Below, one piece after another: positions 26,401 through 37,358 of a DNA stretch of 64,000 nucleotides. Source of the DNA: Cloeon dipterum (lineage: Eukaryota; Arthropoda; Insecta; Ephemeroptera; Baetidae); assembly GCF_949628265.1 (NCBI RefSeq), contig NC_088788.1, positions 16,182,001 through 16,246,000 on the forward strand. The letters are read 5' to 3'. Position 1 is the stretch's first letter, and each line of letters begins with the position of its first letter. Under the pieces are notes generated by a model, which made no database searches, was not told where the DNA came from, and saw nothing but the letters and a program-made list of their open reading frames with translations. The position numbers and the translations under genes were made by a program.

Positions 26401-27256
26401 AAAATGGAAGTAATATTTTCGCACGATTTAATTTTTGAAAGGGTGTTTTTTTAGGAAAAAACCCGACCATTTTTCGTTCACTGCCCACCTTATTGCCAAT
26501 AAACCTTGGAATTTGGATATTTATTGAGTTTTAATTTTTTGTTTGATTGAAATATGCACATTTTTATTTTTAAACCAATATAAGAATTGGAAAAATTTCC
26601 AAACAATTATTTCTATGTTGATTTTTTTAATTTTCGAATTATTATTCTTGTTTCGCTCCAGTGGAGTTCTGAGGTTCTCATCTTTATTTCAGTGCAGCCT
26701 CTCGGGCCGTGTGCGAACGCGGGAGAACGGGATCGATATACGCTGGCTTCACTAACACCACACACACGAACGAGAGCGATAGAGGCGCGCATCAACCCCG
26801 AAAGACACGCTTCATCAGACTGCTGACTGACTGCACGCCACAAAGCAGTGAAACTACCCTGGAGAGTGAGCCCAACTGTCCTTCGTAAAAATGACACAGT
26901 AGAAACGTGAATAGGGTTGCCAAAAGGAGATGGCTCCATTGACAAGCGTCTCGCATTTAATTTTCTTCTAGCTAGTGCTGCCGGGAAAGTCACTGCAGGG
27001 TGGAGTCACGTGTGCTTATAATTCCATTAAAAAGCTTTTACACGGTGGAATAGGAGATCGAAATAATTAAATAGCTCGACAAACTCACCCATGATCCGGA
27101 AACGATGTTGGTTCCGAGTCCGAGCACCGGCAGCCATTTGAGGGCAAAGAGGCCCGCGACCAGCTGGACAGCCCCCGCCGCTACGTAGCACAGCCCCCAC
27201 AGCACGTGGCACAGCCCACCGCAGGGCATCGACGACGAACCGCGCTGCCCAGACAT
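8448..27256 (-). CDS. Four-pass (CD20/MS4A-like topology) membrane protein with long cytoplasmic tail, family unassigned
   Basis: Eight coding exons: 27089-27256, 17252-17468, 14765-14934, 14015-14215, 13029-13300, 11173-11477, 9962-10389 and 8448-8570. All phases match and the total is 627 residues plus stop. Four hydrophobic segments are visible: about residues 15-39, 51-71, 80-102 and 133-155. Loops 1 and 2 are short and loop 3 is about 30 residues. A tail of about 470 residues follows, with an acidic run (DDDDDEE, about 191-197), Ser/Thr-rich stretches, Glu/Ala-rich helix-prone segments (ELEQAIQ, ELEAALQMLQ) and a polyproline run PPPPPPLP near 480. Short loops with a long tail recall MS4A/CD20-like and ENTREP (FAM189) proteins, but I see no diagnostic motif and do not name it. 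The ATG chosen lies three bases inside its exon, so upstream exons are expected. The exon-7 acceptor could instead be 10365 (8 residues shorter, in frame). Confidence 0.8.
8571..17251 (-). other. Introns of the four-pass gene, 3' half
   Basis: Introns at 8571-9961, 10390-11172, 11478-13028, 13301-14014, 14216-14764 and 14935-17251. Donors include GTAAAC, GTTTGA, GTTACT, GTGAGT and GTGAGT. They are AT-rich and I see no extra exon or clear repeat. The interval 15.9-16.25 kb is GC- and CpG-rich without coding signature and may be regulatory. Confidence 0.7.
20695..20835 (-). repeat. Dispersed repeat family A, copy 1
   Basis: Read on the minus strand this starts ACCAATCGATTCTTGATGG and ends in a GGCGGAAACG...CGGTTTC arrangement. 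The same order of motifs occurs at 21646-21790 and 45440-45600 on the plus strand, allowing for scattered mismatches. The distal part can form a small hairpin through GAAAC/GTTTC. It is probably a short non-autonomous element; the class is unknown. Confidence 0.55.
21646..21790 (+). repeat. Dispersed repeat family A, copy 2
   Basis: Contains GCCAATCGATTTCTGAGGG, then AATTAGGTTA, AATCACCCGG, TTGAAACGTATAAAAAC and GGCGGTTTTTCTTGTCTGA in the same order as copies 1 and 3. It is more diverged than the other two, judged by eye. Confidence 0.45.
23510..23962. repeat. Decayed foldback (inverted repeat)
   Basis: The left arm, about 23510-23625, includes TTTTGCAAATATTG, CTTGACCTCC and AGCTGAAGGGTTTAGAG. 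The right arm, about 23820-23962, carries the same blocks as reverse complement in mirrored order, for example CTCTAAACCCTTCAGCT and GGAGGTCAAG. The arms have diverged and contain indels. A GGGTCAAAGGTCA motif lies just outside at 23348-23360 and may belong to a longer original element. Confidence 0.6.
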
Positions 27257-28056
27257 CACCTGCAGGCAAAGGAAAAAATATATAAAATCGCCATATTCAG
27301 CACCAAGGAGTACAAAATTTCATTGATCAACTTCAAAATATAAATATATATATTTATTTTTTTGAGACGATATTTGGACAAAAAATGACCCTTTATAGCT
27401 GATTTTTATCACAGTTTAGACGGTTTTATGCTTTATTGATTCATATGTGGCCAGTGATAAGGTAATTGGCTTTACAAAAAAATAATGTTAAGGGTTAAAG
27501 TTACATGCAATCTACAATTTTATTTATTTATAAAGCTACAAATTATTGATTAGAGTATCGATCAGACATGGTTTGTTGGTAGTCTTTTAATTAATGAGTG
27601 AGAGAGAGAGCAACATCAGGCAGTTTCGTATTACACCGGGATCAATCGCTCCCTGAAGAGTAATTAGTAATTTCGGCAGCGCTCTCTCACACACGATGCA
27701 GGCGTGCGAGCATCACTTATGCATGGCCTGGCGCTGGCGGAACGTAATCCAATATAGGAACTGCCTGGCCGACTGGATTATTTGGCCTCGCTAATCCCGC
27801 TCAGCACTGGCAATATCCAAATCACGTCAAAGCTCACGCGACGACGCGACGTCCGTCCGACAGTCGCGAAAATTAATGAAAAAGCCATTTTTTCCCTCAG
27901 CATGCAGAGAAGTCGTGGAAAAGCGCAGGCTTAATTCTCTCTCTGGCGCTATGAGTCGTTTCGCGTGCGCCTAAGTGATATTCGAGTCTTTTCTCCTCTC
28001 TATATCTTTCTGTGTGTTGCGAAATATATATCTACTAGCATTTTCCAGCAGGCTCA

Positions 28057-28076
28057 AGTGAGTGAGTGAGTGAGTG
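28057..28076. repeat. (AGTG)5 microsatellite
   Basis: Five consecutive AGTG units, followed by AGAG, within the large intron. Confidence 0.85.
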
Positions 28077-31000
28077 AGAGAGGCTGCGTCGGCTTTCATT
28101 TAAGTGAATGGATGATATGGGCGAAGAAAAGCTGCTGCTCTGGCGAGGCGAGTTGAGGCGAAGGCAGCACGCACAAAAACGCCAAACCAACATGTATATA
28201 TTATAGGTATATGCGTATACCAGTTTAACCCTTTTGTGTGTTGTGTTTGCTCAGCGGGACTGCTTTTCTCCGTCCCGCAGGTTCCTGTAAGCCCTCTAAA
28301 TAATAATAAGCGCATAAGGGTTGACTCGCAGAAAAGGTATAGCAGAGTTTTGGATATTTGCAAGCAAAATGTCATTAAAATCTCCTTGCGTCATTGCTGG
28401 TCCGCTTTCGTTGCATATTTTGGACCTTTAGAATATTTATAGGGTCGAACATTTAAGAAGGTCGGCTCTATTTTCATGGGAGTCTGATTTTCGTTCAAAC
28501 ACCAAACTATTTTTTAGCAAAAAAAAAAACATCTGAATTTCACTACCGCAATTAAAATTATTCATTCTCACAATCGACCCGCGCCATATATATATGTGAA
28601 ATGAATACCAACTCGAAAGTCAGTGCCATGAAGGAACTCGTTAAAAAGTGACGCCTTTGGAACAGGCTGAGCGCATTCTCGTTTTGCGACACGACACTGC
28701 TGCAGAACGCAGGCGACACACGGAGAAATTGATTTTCCGCGAGTGCACCTGGCTCGAGCAATTAACGCCAACGACGAGGAGAGCACTTTTCGCCGTAATT
28801 CCACTCTGCTAGCTCGCGTTATTAATCGTGGCTCGGATTAAGAGATCATAACCCATACCATAGAAAACCAGACTGCATAATATTGCATTTCACTGGCTGC
28901 AGAACGAAGCGATCCTTTAAGTTGGTATTCTTTCACTCCTTTTTGTTTACAATTATCAAATGTTCGTGAAAGGTATTATCTGAACAAAAATTTTCAGTTA
29001 AAAAAGTGAAGCTAGCCAAGATCTTTTAATATATAGAATATAACAACATAATTCTTAACGTATTATACAGTTTGAAATTTTGAAATAGTGCAGAAATTTA
29101 TCTTTTCATTAATTTAATGTGTAATTTTCAGCGCTTTTCCCTGAAGGAGACAGCGTTTGCTGTTGTTTAAATATTAGAGCTGTACTTTTAAATAAAAATT
29201 TCCGATTTTCTAAGTCCTAATTAAATATCCAGTATTTTTTGTGCTTGGCAAAAATTCCTATATGAAGCAGATTTTTTGAGGAGGGATAAAAACTGTAATT
29301 ATTTATTGAGAACAATGCAGAATGATTTAAATAAAAATTTTCATTTAAAAATGTGGCAAAAAAGGTTACTTTGTAAATTAATAAATAATTTGAACCTTAA
29401 TTGTGAACCAGTTTTTTTTTATTTCGGTTGCTAATAATTTTATTGAACAAATTCAAATATAAATAGAAATCTTCGTGAATGATTTCAGTAAAGATCTACT
29501 TTAAGTAAATAATAAGGCGAAGTGCGTGTGGTTTTTGCGGTGTTCCTGCCGTCACTCACTCGAGCAGCTCGTGTGTCGCAGTGCGCGGGTGACTGATTAT
29601 CTAAATACGTCGCCGCGCTGACGTGAATTGATATCCGCGCCTGTGCTCTGGCTGCTGGAAGTGGTCAGCGCTCTTAACTCATCGTCCAGAAAAGAGATCG
29701 ATGCGAAAAAACGCGAGCTGTGTGTATGTCAATAGGCGAACGGAAACGAGCGTCACCTTTTTCCTCTTCCGTCTACCCGAGCAGCAATTTATTTATGCCA
29801 GCCGACGCCTGACGAGCAGTTTTATCTTTTAAACATGTGAAATCGGGTTTTACTCAAGATTCCCTTTGGAATTTTCGAGGTTGTTTTGCTTCCAGATGCG
29901 TGTTTTATCGGCGTTAATTTCGCGGAAAGGCCGGCTCTGGCGTTTTTCCAACGACGCTCGCTTTTAATTGCGCACCCGTTGAACTTTATGAAGTGTAATT
30001 AAAAAGGAAATGGAAAAGGCTGCGAAAAGGCCTAGGCTTCATTATCAACCACATTTAATTAATTATCAAAGTTCATCGTTTTAATAAGGTTCCCTTTTGA
30101 GGGCTTAAGTATACTTTAATCATTTTTAAGAAGAGAAGAAGTGTATCACGGGCAACAATACAACTTCTCTTGTCTATATGGGCAGAGATATTGTAGTATT
30201 TGAAAAACTTTATGGAATATCTTTGAGACTTTGGTTTTTTTATATGATCAACTATTTTTTTTCCTGAGCTTTCAATCATGGGACGATCAAACGAGCCGGT
30301 TTTAAGCCATTTAAACTACTCGTAAAACCGTCTGCAACTAAAATAACCGTCTTGATAGGCGTCTAAAAATAGACTAAAATCTTTTAAATTAGTCCGAGGC
30401 AAAGTGGAAAATTATTTTTTCTTTGGAGATGACATTCAGCAAAGAAAATGTTGCTACTCCCAAACGTTTTAAATAAATCCACACAAAAAAGATCATGCCT
30501 TGTCCGTTCCGATGGCATGCACGAAGTATTTGAATAAGCCAAATAAAAGTGAAGAAATTTTTAACATACTTTTAATTACGGATAAAAAGCTCTCAATTCA
30601 TATAAAAAATAACATTAGCATTTTGCAGGTTAGGAACGAATCAACTTGAATATCTGATTATGTAAATATAACACTTCTTATGCAATTTGAAATGATGTAA
30701 GTATATATACATATGTGCACCGTACTATTTTCTTAAAACAAATAAACACGAGATAAAAAAAATATTTTAGAATAGAACTAAACGTGAACTCAATTCATGC
30801 AATCGGAAGCTGGATATAATAAGAAATAACGCCTTGTGATTTACTGCCTCATTTTTCCTGGAAAAAGAGTTTGATGGTCCAACTAGCAAAAATCTCGAAT
30901 CTCTTGCGATTCTTTTTCGAAGCAAATAATATAAATTTCTTTAACAAATTAAACCTTGTGATTAAAATTTTCTACAACCCTTGGTCAACTTTTATAATTT

Positions 31001-32187
31001 ATAATATAAATAATTTATAATATTTAATTATAAATTATTATACCTCTCTCTGTAGCTTTTACCCAAGTTACAAAATCAACGGTCTCAACAAATTGAGGAC
31101 AAATAGTATTTTGTAAACAAACGATTGACGCCGTCGTTAAAGTGTTCCCAATGACGGCATCAAAACACGAAAGTAAACAACATATGAAAGCATTTTAGTG
31201 TTTTTGTTTTCAATTCCAAAAAGTTTTAATTAGGATTGAGTGCACCCTCGCGAGAAGGACGAATCTTGTTTATCCATCCAATTAGACTACTGTCTCCCGT
31301 CCCTTTTTTTTAATAAACCAGCTAGCCGACCCCCGTAAACCCGAAAAGGGTTGAAAGATAAATGAGGCGTGATAAAGAGCATGCCGTCGGTTTCACCTTC
31401 TGCAATGAAGTATCGTAAAACACGACGCAGGCCAGGTGGGGCGCCTCGCAGCACGCAACGCGCTCACATTACGCTCATCGGTGCGCATTATGCAAACACA
31501 GAGACAGAGAAGCAACAAGCAGCGTTTTTTTTTTAACCAAAAATGAATAATTACCCCTTCTCGCTCCACTAGCGGTGGACACACAATCGAAGTTCCCGAC
31601 CAATAATTTATTTTTGGCCCGCGCTCCGTCACACGACACGCCGCCTCAACGTCTACTCTTCAAATGAAACGCACGCAGCGGCTACACACAACATAAACTT
31701 GTTGCGTTTTCCTTAATCAATTTCTCCGACAACACAGCTGAGAGAGTGTGAGGAACATAATATACATTATCGACTAAAATAGTCATATATTACATAGACT
31801 AAAATTTTGTACAAATGACGGTAGCTAATTATTTCCTAGTTAACAAACGTTTTTTAATATTTTTAAAGCAATAATATTTACAACGTATTGCCATTTCCAC
31901 AGCGGCTAAAAGGTCTTGATAATAACACTTAACTGCCTCGTCTTTCATGGCATTTCTGCACATAACAGTTTTATTCCGTGGAGGTATAATTTTCATTTGC
32001 GGGAAGTTCATTTTTTTATATATTCGTCTTTTTTGAAACCAGAGTATACAGAGAGAAGATACATATATTTTTTATTGACATAAACAAGCTGAAACTTAAA
32101 TTCAATTCAATTCAACGGAGGACAAATTAATCTTGCATGATTTTTTACCAAAATAGAAAATCGGTTTCAGCCTGAACAGTATTATAT

Positions 32188-32213
32188 TTGCTCTGCTGAT
32201 CCGCAATAAAATC
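32188..32213 (+). repeat. Dispersed repeat family B, partial copy
   Basis: Contains GCTCTGCTGATCCGCAATAAAATC (24 bases: GCTCTGCTGATC followed by CGCAATAAAATC). The same stretch occurs at 54485-54508, and an inverted near-copy lies near 43010-43035. Confidence 0.6.
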
Positions 32214-35200
32214 CTGAAATTTTTCCGTAAAACCTAGCTGAAAACCCCAAAATTTCTCCTCCTTCGAATATTTTTATTCTTTCAAAAGAAAACTGAAATT
32301 TTTGAAACGTCCATTGAAGACATGGGTGTATTTGAACGTGTGTGGCGTTTCATTCGCAGGCAGTTTTCGAGGGCAGAGGTTAATCAGACGCTCTTGATAG
32401 CAATTCAAGGAGCCGCGAGCTCCGACTGACTCATCCAAAATATTCTCTGACGAAATCCTGCTTGCACATTGAGGAAAGATGGACCCAACGACGCAATATT
32501 GTTTGTTTTGGCTGGAATGACGTGCTATCCGCATGCTGCGAAAACTCAACATGACAGTATGCTAAATTAAGAATTTAATTGGAAAATTGCAGAAATAGAT
32601 TGATTGCATTTAGTGTGTTTAGTTATGAGCAAAATTCAAGGTGCATTGAATTCACATACGAACGCCATTTTTTTAATACTAATTGCATGCCATGGAAACG
32701 GACAAAAAGCATTAGTTTATTCCATGTTGGAAAGATATGTGAATTATTTAAATTGTTCAATATAGTAGCAACATTTGCTTTGTTGGTATTTTACACCAAA
32801 TAAATAAAAACCGAGAACCGAGAGCAAAAATGCCTAAATAAACAGCAACAAAACCACTTTTGCATGCAAAAAACTAATTAAACTAACAACATAACTAAAA
32901 ATAAAATTGAGAGAACAAATTTTCTAGCACGAAACATAGGAAGGATTTTTTCAAAAATTTACTGTCAATCATACTTAAACCCATGTGAGACCGCTCAAAA
33001 CAACAAAATCATATATATACAATTTCACACCAATATTCCGTTTAATTAATCCGCCAGCTGCAAATCAAGCCTTTTCCCTCGGGATTAATGTTTTTAATTA
33101 GTGGCACAGTTTGCATTTCACTTCCCACTCAACACTGTTAATCATAAATATAGCTTTTTGCTTGAAACAACTGCGCGGAAGCAAAACGTCGGGCATCTGG
33201 CTCTCTTTCTCTCTGCTGGTACTTGAAGCGCATGCCGCACCGTTGTTGAATTTTCGAATTAAACTCTGAATAGCGCGTCAAGAGCTGTGTGTAATAGGTG
33301 CAATAATGCTATTTTAACGGCAGCGCGTCCAGCGTGGTCAATGTCGGCAGGGCGGATTCGGGTCAAGTGTTTCATGAATGGCGCGGCGAGTATTATTTTT
33401 AACCCTTTCCCCTCTCGATCAAGTCTGGCGTTCATACACTTGCCTCAATTAATGAAAAGCAGTGTTTGCCCGGCGCATTTTGATCGCATCCCTCGCGACG
33501 AAAGAGGAAATTTTGCTTCGCCGGGCAGGAAATGGAGGAATCAGCTATCGCAGGCGCCAAAATTATCGTCCTACATGCACTCGGTGCGCGAAAGGGGTTC
33601 CCACCATCGTGCGCTCTGTCAATTTGCGCTCTCACGACACGCCGCGGGCTTTTGAAGCAGTGAGCTTGATCGAAACGCGTTTTCCTCTGCTTTTCCTGCT
33701 ACAGTAACCTGAATAAAATATCTCAATTTTGACAGATATCAAATTGTAGTAACGGAAAAATGATATCTACGTATGTGTGATATACTAATCAACTTATGGT
33801 GAAAAACAAGTTAAGGAAATAATGTACGTTGTACATACACTTTTAAAAATATTTATCTTTCGAATAATAAAAATATGAAACTATATCTAGGCCAATCGAA
33901 TTTTCTTAAATAATAATAAATAGATATATAGATGGCTGTATAAGGTCTTGACTATCAAGGTTACTCTTAGCGTTTCTATACGTATTTTTTATGTTTTTGT
34001 GTAGTTAGAACTCATGTAGCTCAGCGGTTTTTAGCTTTCGGAGGAATTTATTGTTTTGAGAAAAATTTTAATATTGATAAAGGCTTATAGCATTTTTTCT
34101 AAAATTTAATTTGAGAGCAACATATTCCACTTATTCAAAAAATTAAGCAGATTTTTTTGTTTTTATCAACAGTTCCGAAAAATTAGCGGTTGGAAAAATT
34201 AGAAAATTGGACTGAATCTCATTTTAGAGGATTTTTTATATATAAATGAAAAAATAGCATTGTATACAGCGGCTTTTTCGGCCCGGCAGGCCTCATCAGC
34301 AGTACTTTACCTCCAAAACAAAATTTAGAAACATGCAAAGAATTTTGCATCAGCGACCGTTGAAAATGCCTGCCTATGCTCGCATCTCTGAGCACAAACG
34401 AAAAGAGGATATTCAATATTATGTAGTTAACTTGTTATATTTGTCTCGTCAAATTAAGTCATTTAAAAACTTGAAGTGTATGGTGCGCCACCTTGTTATT
34501 CTGCACTTTTTATGCTTCAACTTTAATAAATCCGAGACAAATATATTTTTATTATGTAAAATCTAATCTAATTTCCTGAGGTGTAGGCGCTTGGTTAGTT
34601 GATACCAGATACGTGATCAGAAAACCAAACCAACCTACTGAGGTTTTAGTTTTAATTTTGCAATGCTATGTACTTTTCATGCTTTCCTACAGATTAACTT
34701 AGCTAAATTATAATTAAAAACTTATGACTTTTTCCAATAGTTATTCCAGAAGCGTGTAGTGTATATTAATAATACGCATGATTCAATTTGGCTGCATAAA
34801 CATACTCTAATAAAACGAAAAGAATTTGAATCAGTGGCACGCAAGAGTATTAAATTTGAACACGAGCGGCTCATTCAGCGCAGCACACTGCTAATTCCAA
34901 ATGCTCGCTTAGGCTGAGCAGAGCACGCGACCCTGACATTAGAGGAGGACAATGTCGGTCTCGCCTGCACTGTTGCTGCCGCTCATGTGTATGTGTGTGT
35001 GTGTTTAAATGGCAAAAGAAGTGCTTAAAATGCGGCTCGCACACACGGCCAGCCAGACCTTGGTGCTCCTTTTCAGCATTTCAGCGCTGATTCGCATTCG
35101 CCGCACCATATCTGCACTCATTCTCAGTCAGCCTTCCCGCTTTGCTATATTCTCGCACAATTTATCGCTGCAATATTTGGAGACTGCAGATGGGGGAAGT

Positions 35201-35402
35201 TTTTATTTGGACGGCGAATAAGGTATTAAAGCAGTTATTAAATATTAAGACGGCATAAATTTATCAAAAATTGAGAGGAAAATAAATTTTTATATGGAGT
35301 GAGAAATCACCCGAGATTTAGGGGTTTGGGAAAAGAGTAGATAATTGACTGAAAGACTGCTCAGCAATTTTCAAGAAATTGAATGTTAAATAGAAAACCC
35401 CA

Positions 35403-37358
35403 GAGCAGTTATTCGCGAAATTGGAGGTCAATTGGACGCGATTTTTCAGCGTAGAAATTTTTAGGTGGCAGTTATATTTGCTTAAAGTACTTGTTAATAG
35501 ATGGTGAAATTCCAAATTTGAAGCTCGGGAATGGGGGCGTTCCCTATTTTTTCGGTATCTAAAAAATACCCAAAAAACGAATTGTGTTAATGAATTCTAA
35601 ACTGCAACTCTTGACTGCGTTGAGGTATCACCTTGAAATTTTCACTGCCCAACCTAGTTTTCGATTCTGAACAACTTTTGCATTTACAAAAAATTCGCAG
35701 GTCGAAGGTCAAGGTCACCTTTTGCGACCTTTTTTTGAAAATTCAAAATTAAGGGATGATAGCCCCCTACGATTTTTTCAGGGTTCAGGACTAAAATGTA
35801 GCCCGTAAAATTCTGCACAAGTTCACCAAGTTTCATAGGTGCAATCGCGATAGTTTTGCTGCAATTCGAATTTGAAGTTTGAAAACCTGCTCGAGGCCGC
35901 TTGACCGCGCATGCACTCAGAGCGGCGAGTTCGCCTCTCGTTCTTCAAGTTGATTTTTTTCGCATTTCACTTGCTTAGGAACACCAAGAGGGCATAGGGT
36001 AGACCAAGGAAGGTCGAAATCGACCTTCAGGGTCTGTCCCTGACGTGACCCTGAGATACAAAATTTTGAAAATTTCCAATTTCATCGAACTTGGTGTCTT
36101 TTTATAGGTTTTCACCACCGTACAGCTCAAATATACAGCCAAAAATGCCGAATGACAATCCTTAAACCAGTTCTTGAAGTAATTGTGGTAGCCATTCATC
36201 CAGACGTGATGAGCAAAATGGTCAAAATTTTTAAATTTTTAATTTATGGAAAGATTCCTCTGTTTTGTATACACGAAATTTATATCTTGAGTTTTAAAAA
36301 AACCGATCATTTTTTTACAAAGTAAACAAATTTATTTAGAGCAATAACAAATAAATTAAATGTTAAAAATTTTTACTTAAAAAAGTTAGGAAACAAATTT
36401 TTTTAGTTTTTTAAAGTAGAATTATTTGTTATTGCATTTAATAACATTTTTTCATAGTACTAAACAAAAGATCCTTTATTATCAGCACATATTATACTTC
36501 GTATGTGCAAATAAGAAATATCTTTCCATAAATTAAAAATTTAAAAATTTTGACCATTCTGGATTAATGGCTACCACAATTACTTCAAGAACCGGTTTCA
36601 GGATTGTAATTCGGCAGTTTTGGCTGTATATTTGAGCTGTACATCGGTGAAAACCTATGAAAAGACACCAAGTTCGATGAAATTGGAAATTTTCGATATT
36701 TCGGATCTCAGGGTCACGTCAGGTACAGACCCTGAAGGTCCTTTTTACCTTACTTGGTCTACCCTAGGCCCCATTGGTGTTTCTAAGCAAGTGAAATGCG
36801 AACAAAATCAACTTGAAGAACGAGAGGCGAACTCGCCGCTCTGAGTGCATGCGCGGTCAAGCGGCCTCGAGCAGGTTTTCAAACTTCAAATTCGAATTGC
36901 AGCAAAACTATCGCGATTGCACCTATGAAACTTGGTGTGTTTGTGCAGAATTTTACGGGCTACATTTCAGCCCTGAACCCCAAAAAAATCGTAGGGGGCT
37001 ATCATCCCTTAATTTTGAATTTTCAAAAAAAGGTCGCAAAAGGTGACCTTGACCTTCGACCTGCGATTTTTTTGTAAATGCAAAAGTTGTTCAGGGTCAA
37101 AAACTAGGTTGGGCAGTGAAAATTTCAAGGTGATACCTCAATGCAGTCAAGAGTTGCAGTTTAGAATTCATTCACACAATTCGTTTTTCGGGTATTTTTT
37201 AGATACCGAAAAAATAGGGAACGCCCCCATTCCCGAGCTTCAAATTTGGAATTTCACCATCTATTAACAAGTACTTAAAGCAAATATAACTGCCACCTAA
37301 AAATTTCTACGCTGAAAAATCGCGTCCAATTGACCTCCAATCTCGCGAATAACTGCTC
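35403..37358. mobile_element. Large foldback element (inverted-repeat arms of about 850 bp)
   Basis: The left arm (about 35403-36254) is the reverse complement of the right arm (about 36518-37358), with roughly nine in ten positions matching by eye and a few small indels, such as 13-14 extra bases near 36210 in the left arm. A spacer of about 265 bp lies between. The outer end reads GAGCAGTTATTCGCGA in both orientations. CCCA stands immediately outside each end and may be a 4-bp target-site duplication, though flanking C runs make this weak. No transposase is present. The open frames at 35975-36199 (minus) and 36620-36844 (plus) are the same repeat sequence read from each arm. The element is classed as a foldback or MITE-like non-autonomous transposon. 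Confidence 0.85.

Larger units (their letters stand above)
17469..27088 (-). other. 9.6-kb intron of the four-pass gene
   Basis: Lies between transmembrane exons 27089-27256 and 17252-17468. It contains CpG-rich islands around 19.27-19.5, 20.1-20.5, 22.4-22.8 and 24.2-24.55 kb, copies of a dispersed repeat at 20.7 and 21.65 kb, and a decayed foldback at 23.5-24.0 kb. No exon is supported: the small open frames over the islands have no protein signature. Confidence 0.7.

Noticed and set aside
34011-34080. tRNA-like A box TAGCTCAGCGG
   Set aside because: No B box (GGTTCRANNCC) or cloverleaf pairing follows at a usable distance.
35975-36844. Matching 74-codon frames on opposite strands
   Set aside because: They are the two arms of one inverted repeat read outward; the translations are not protein-like and one arm's frame is not conserved along its length.
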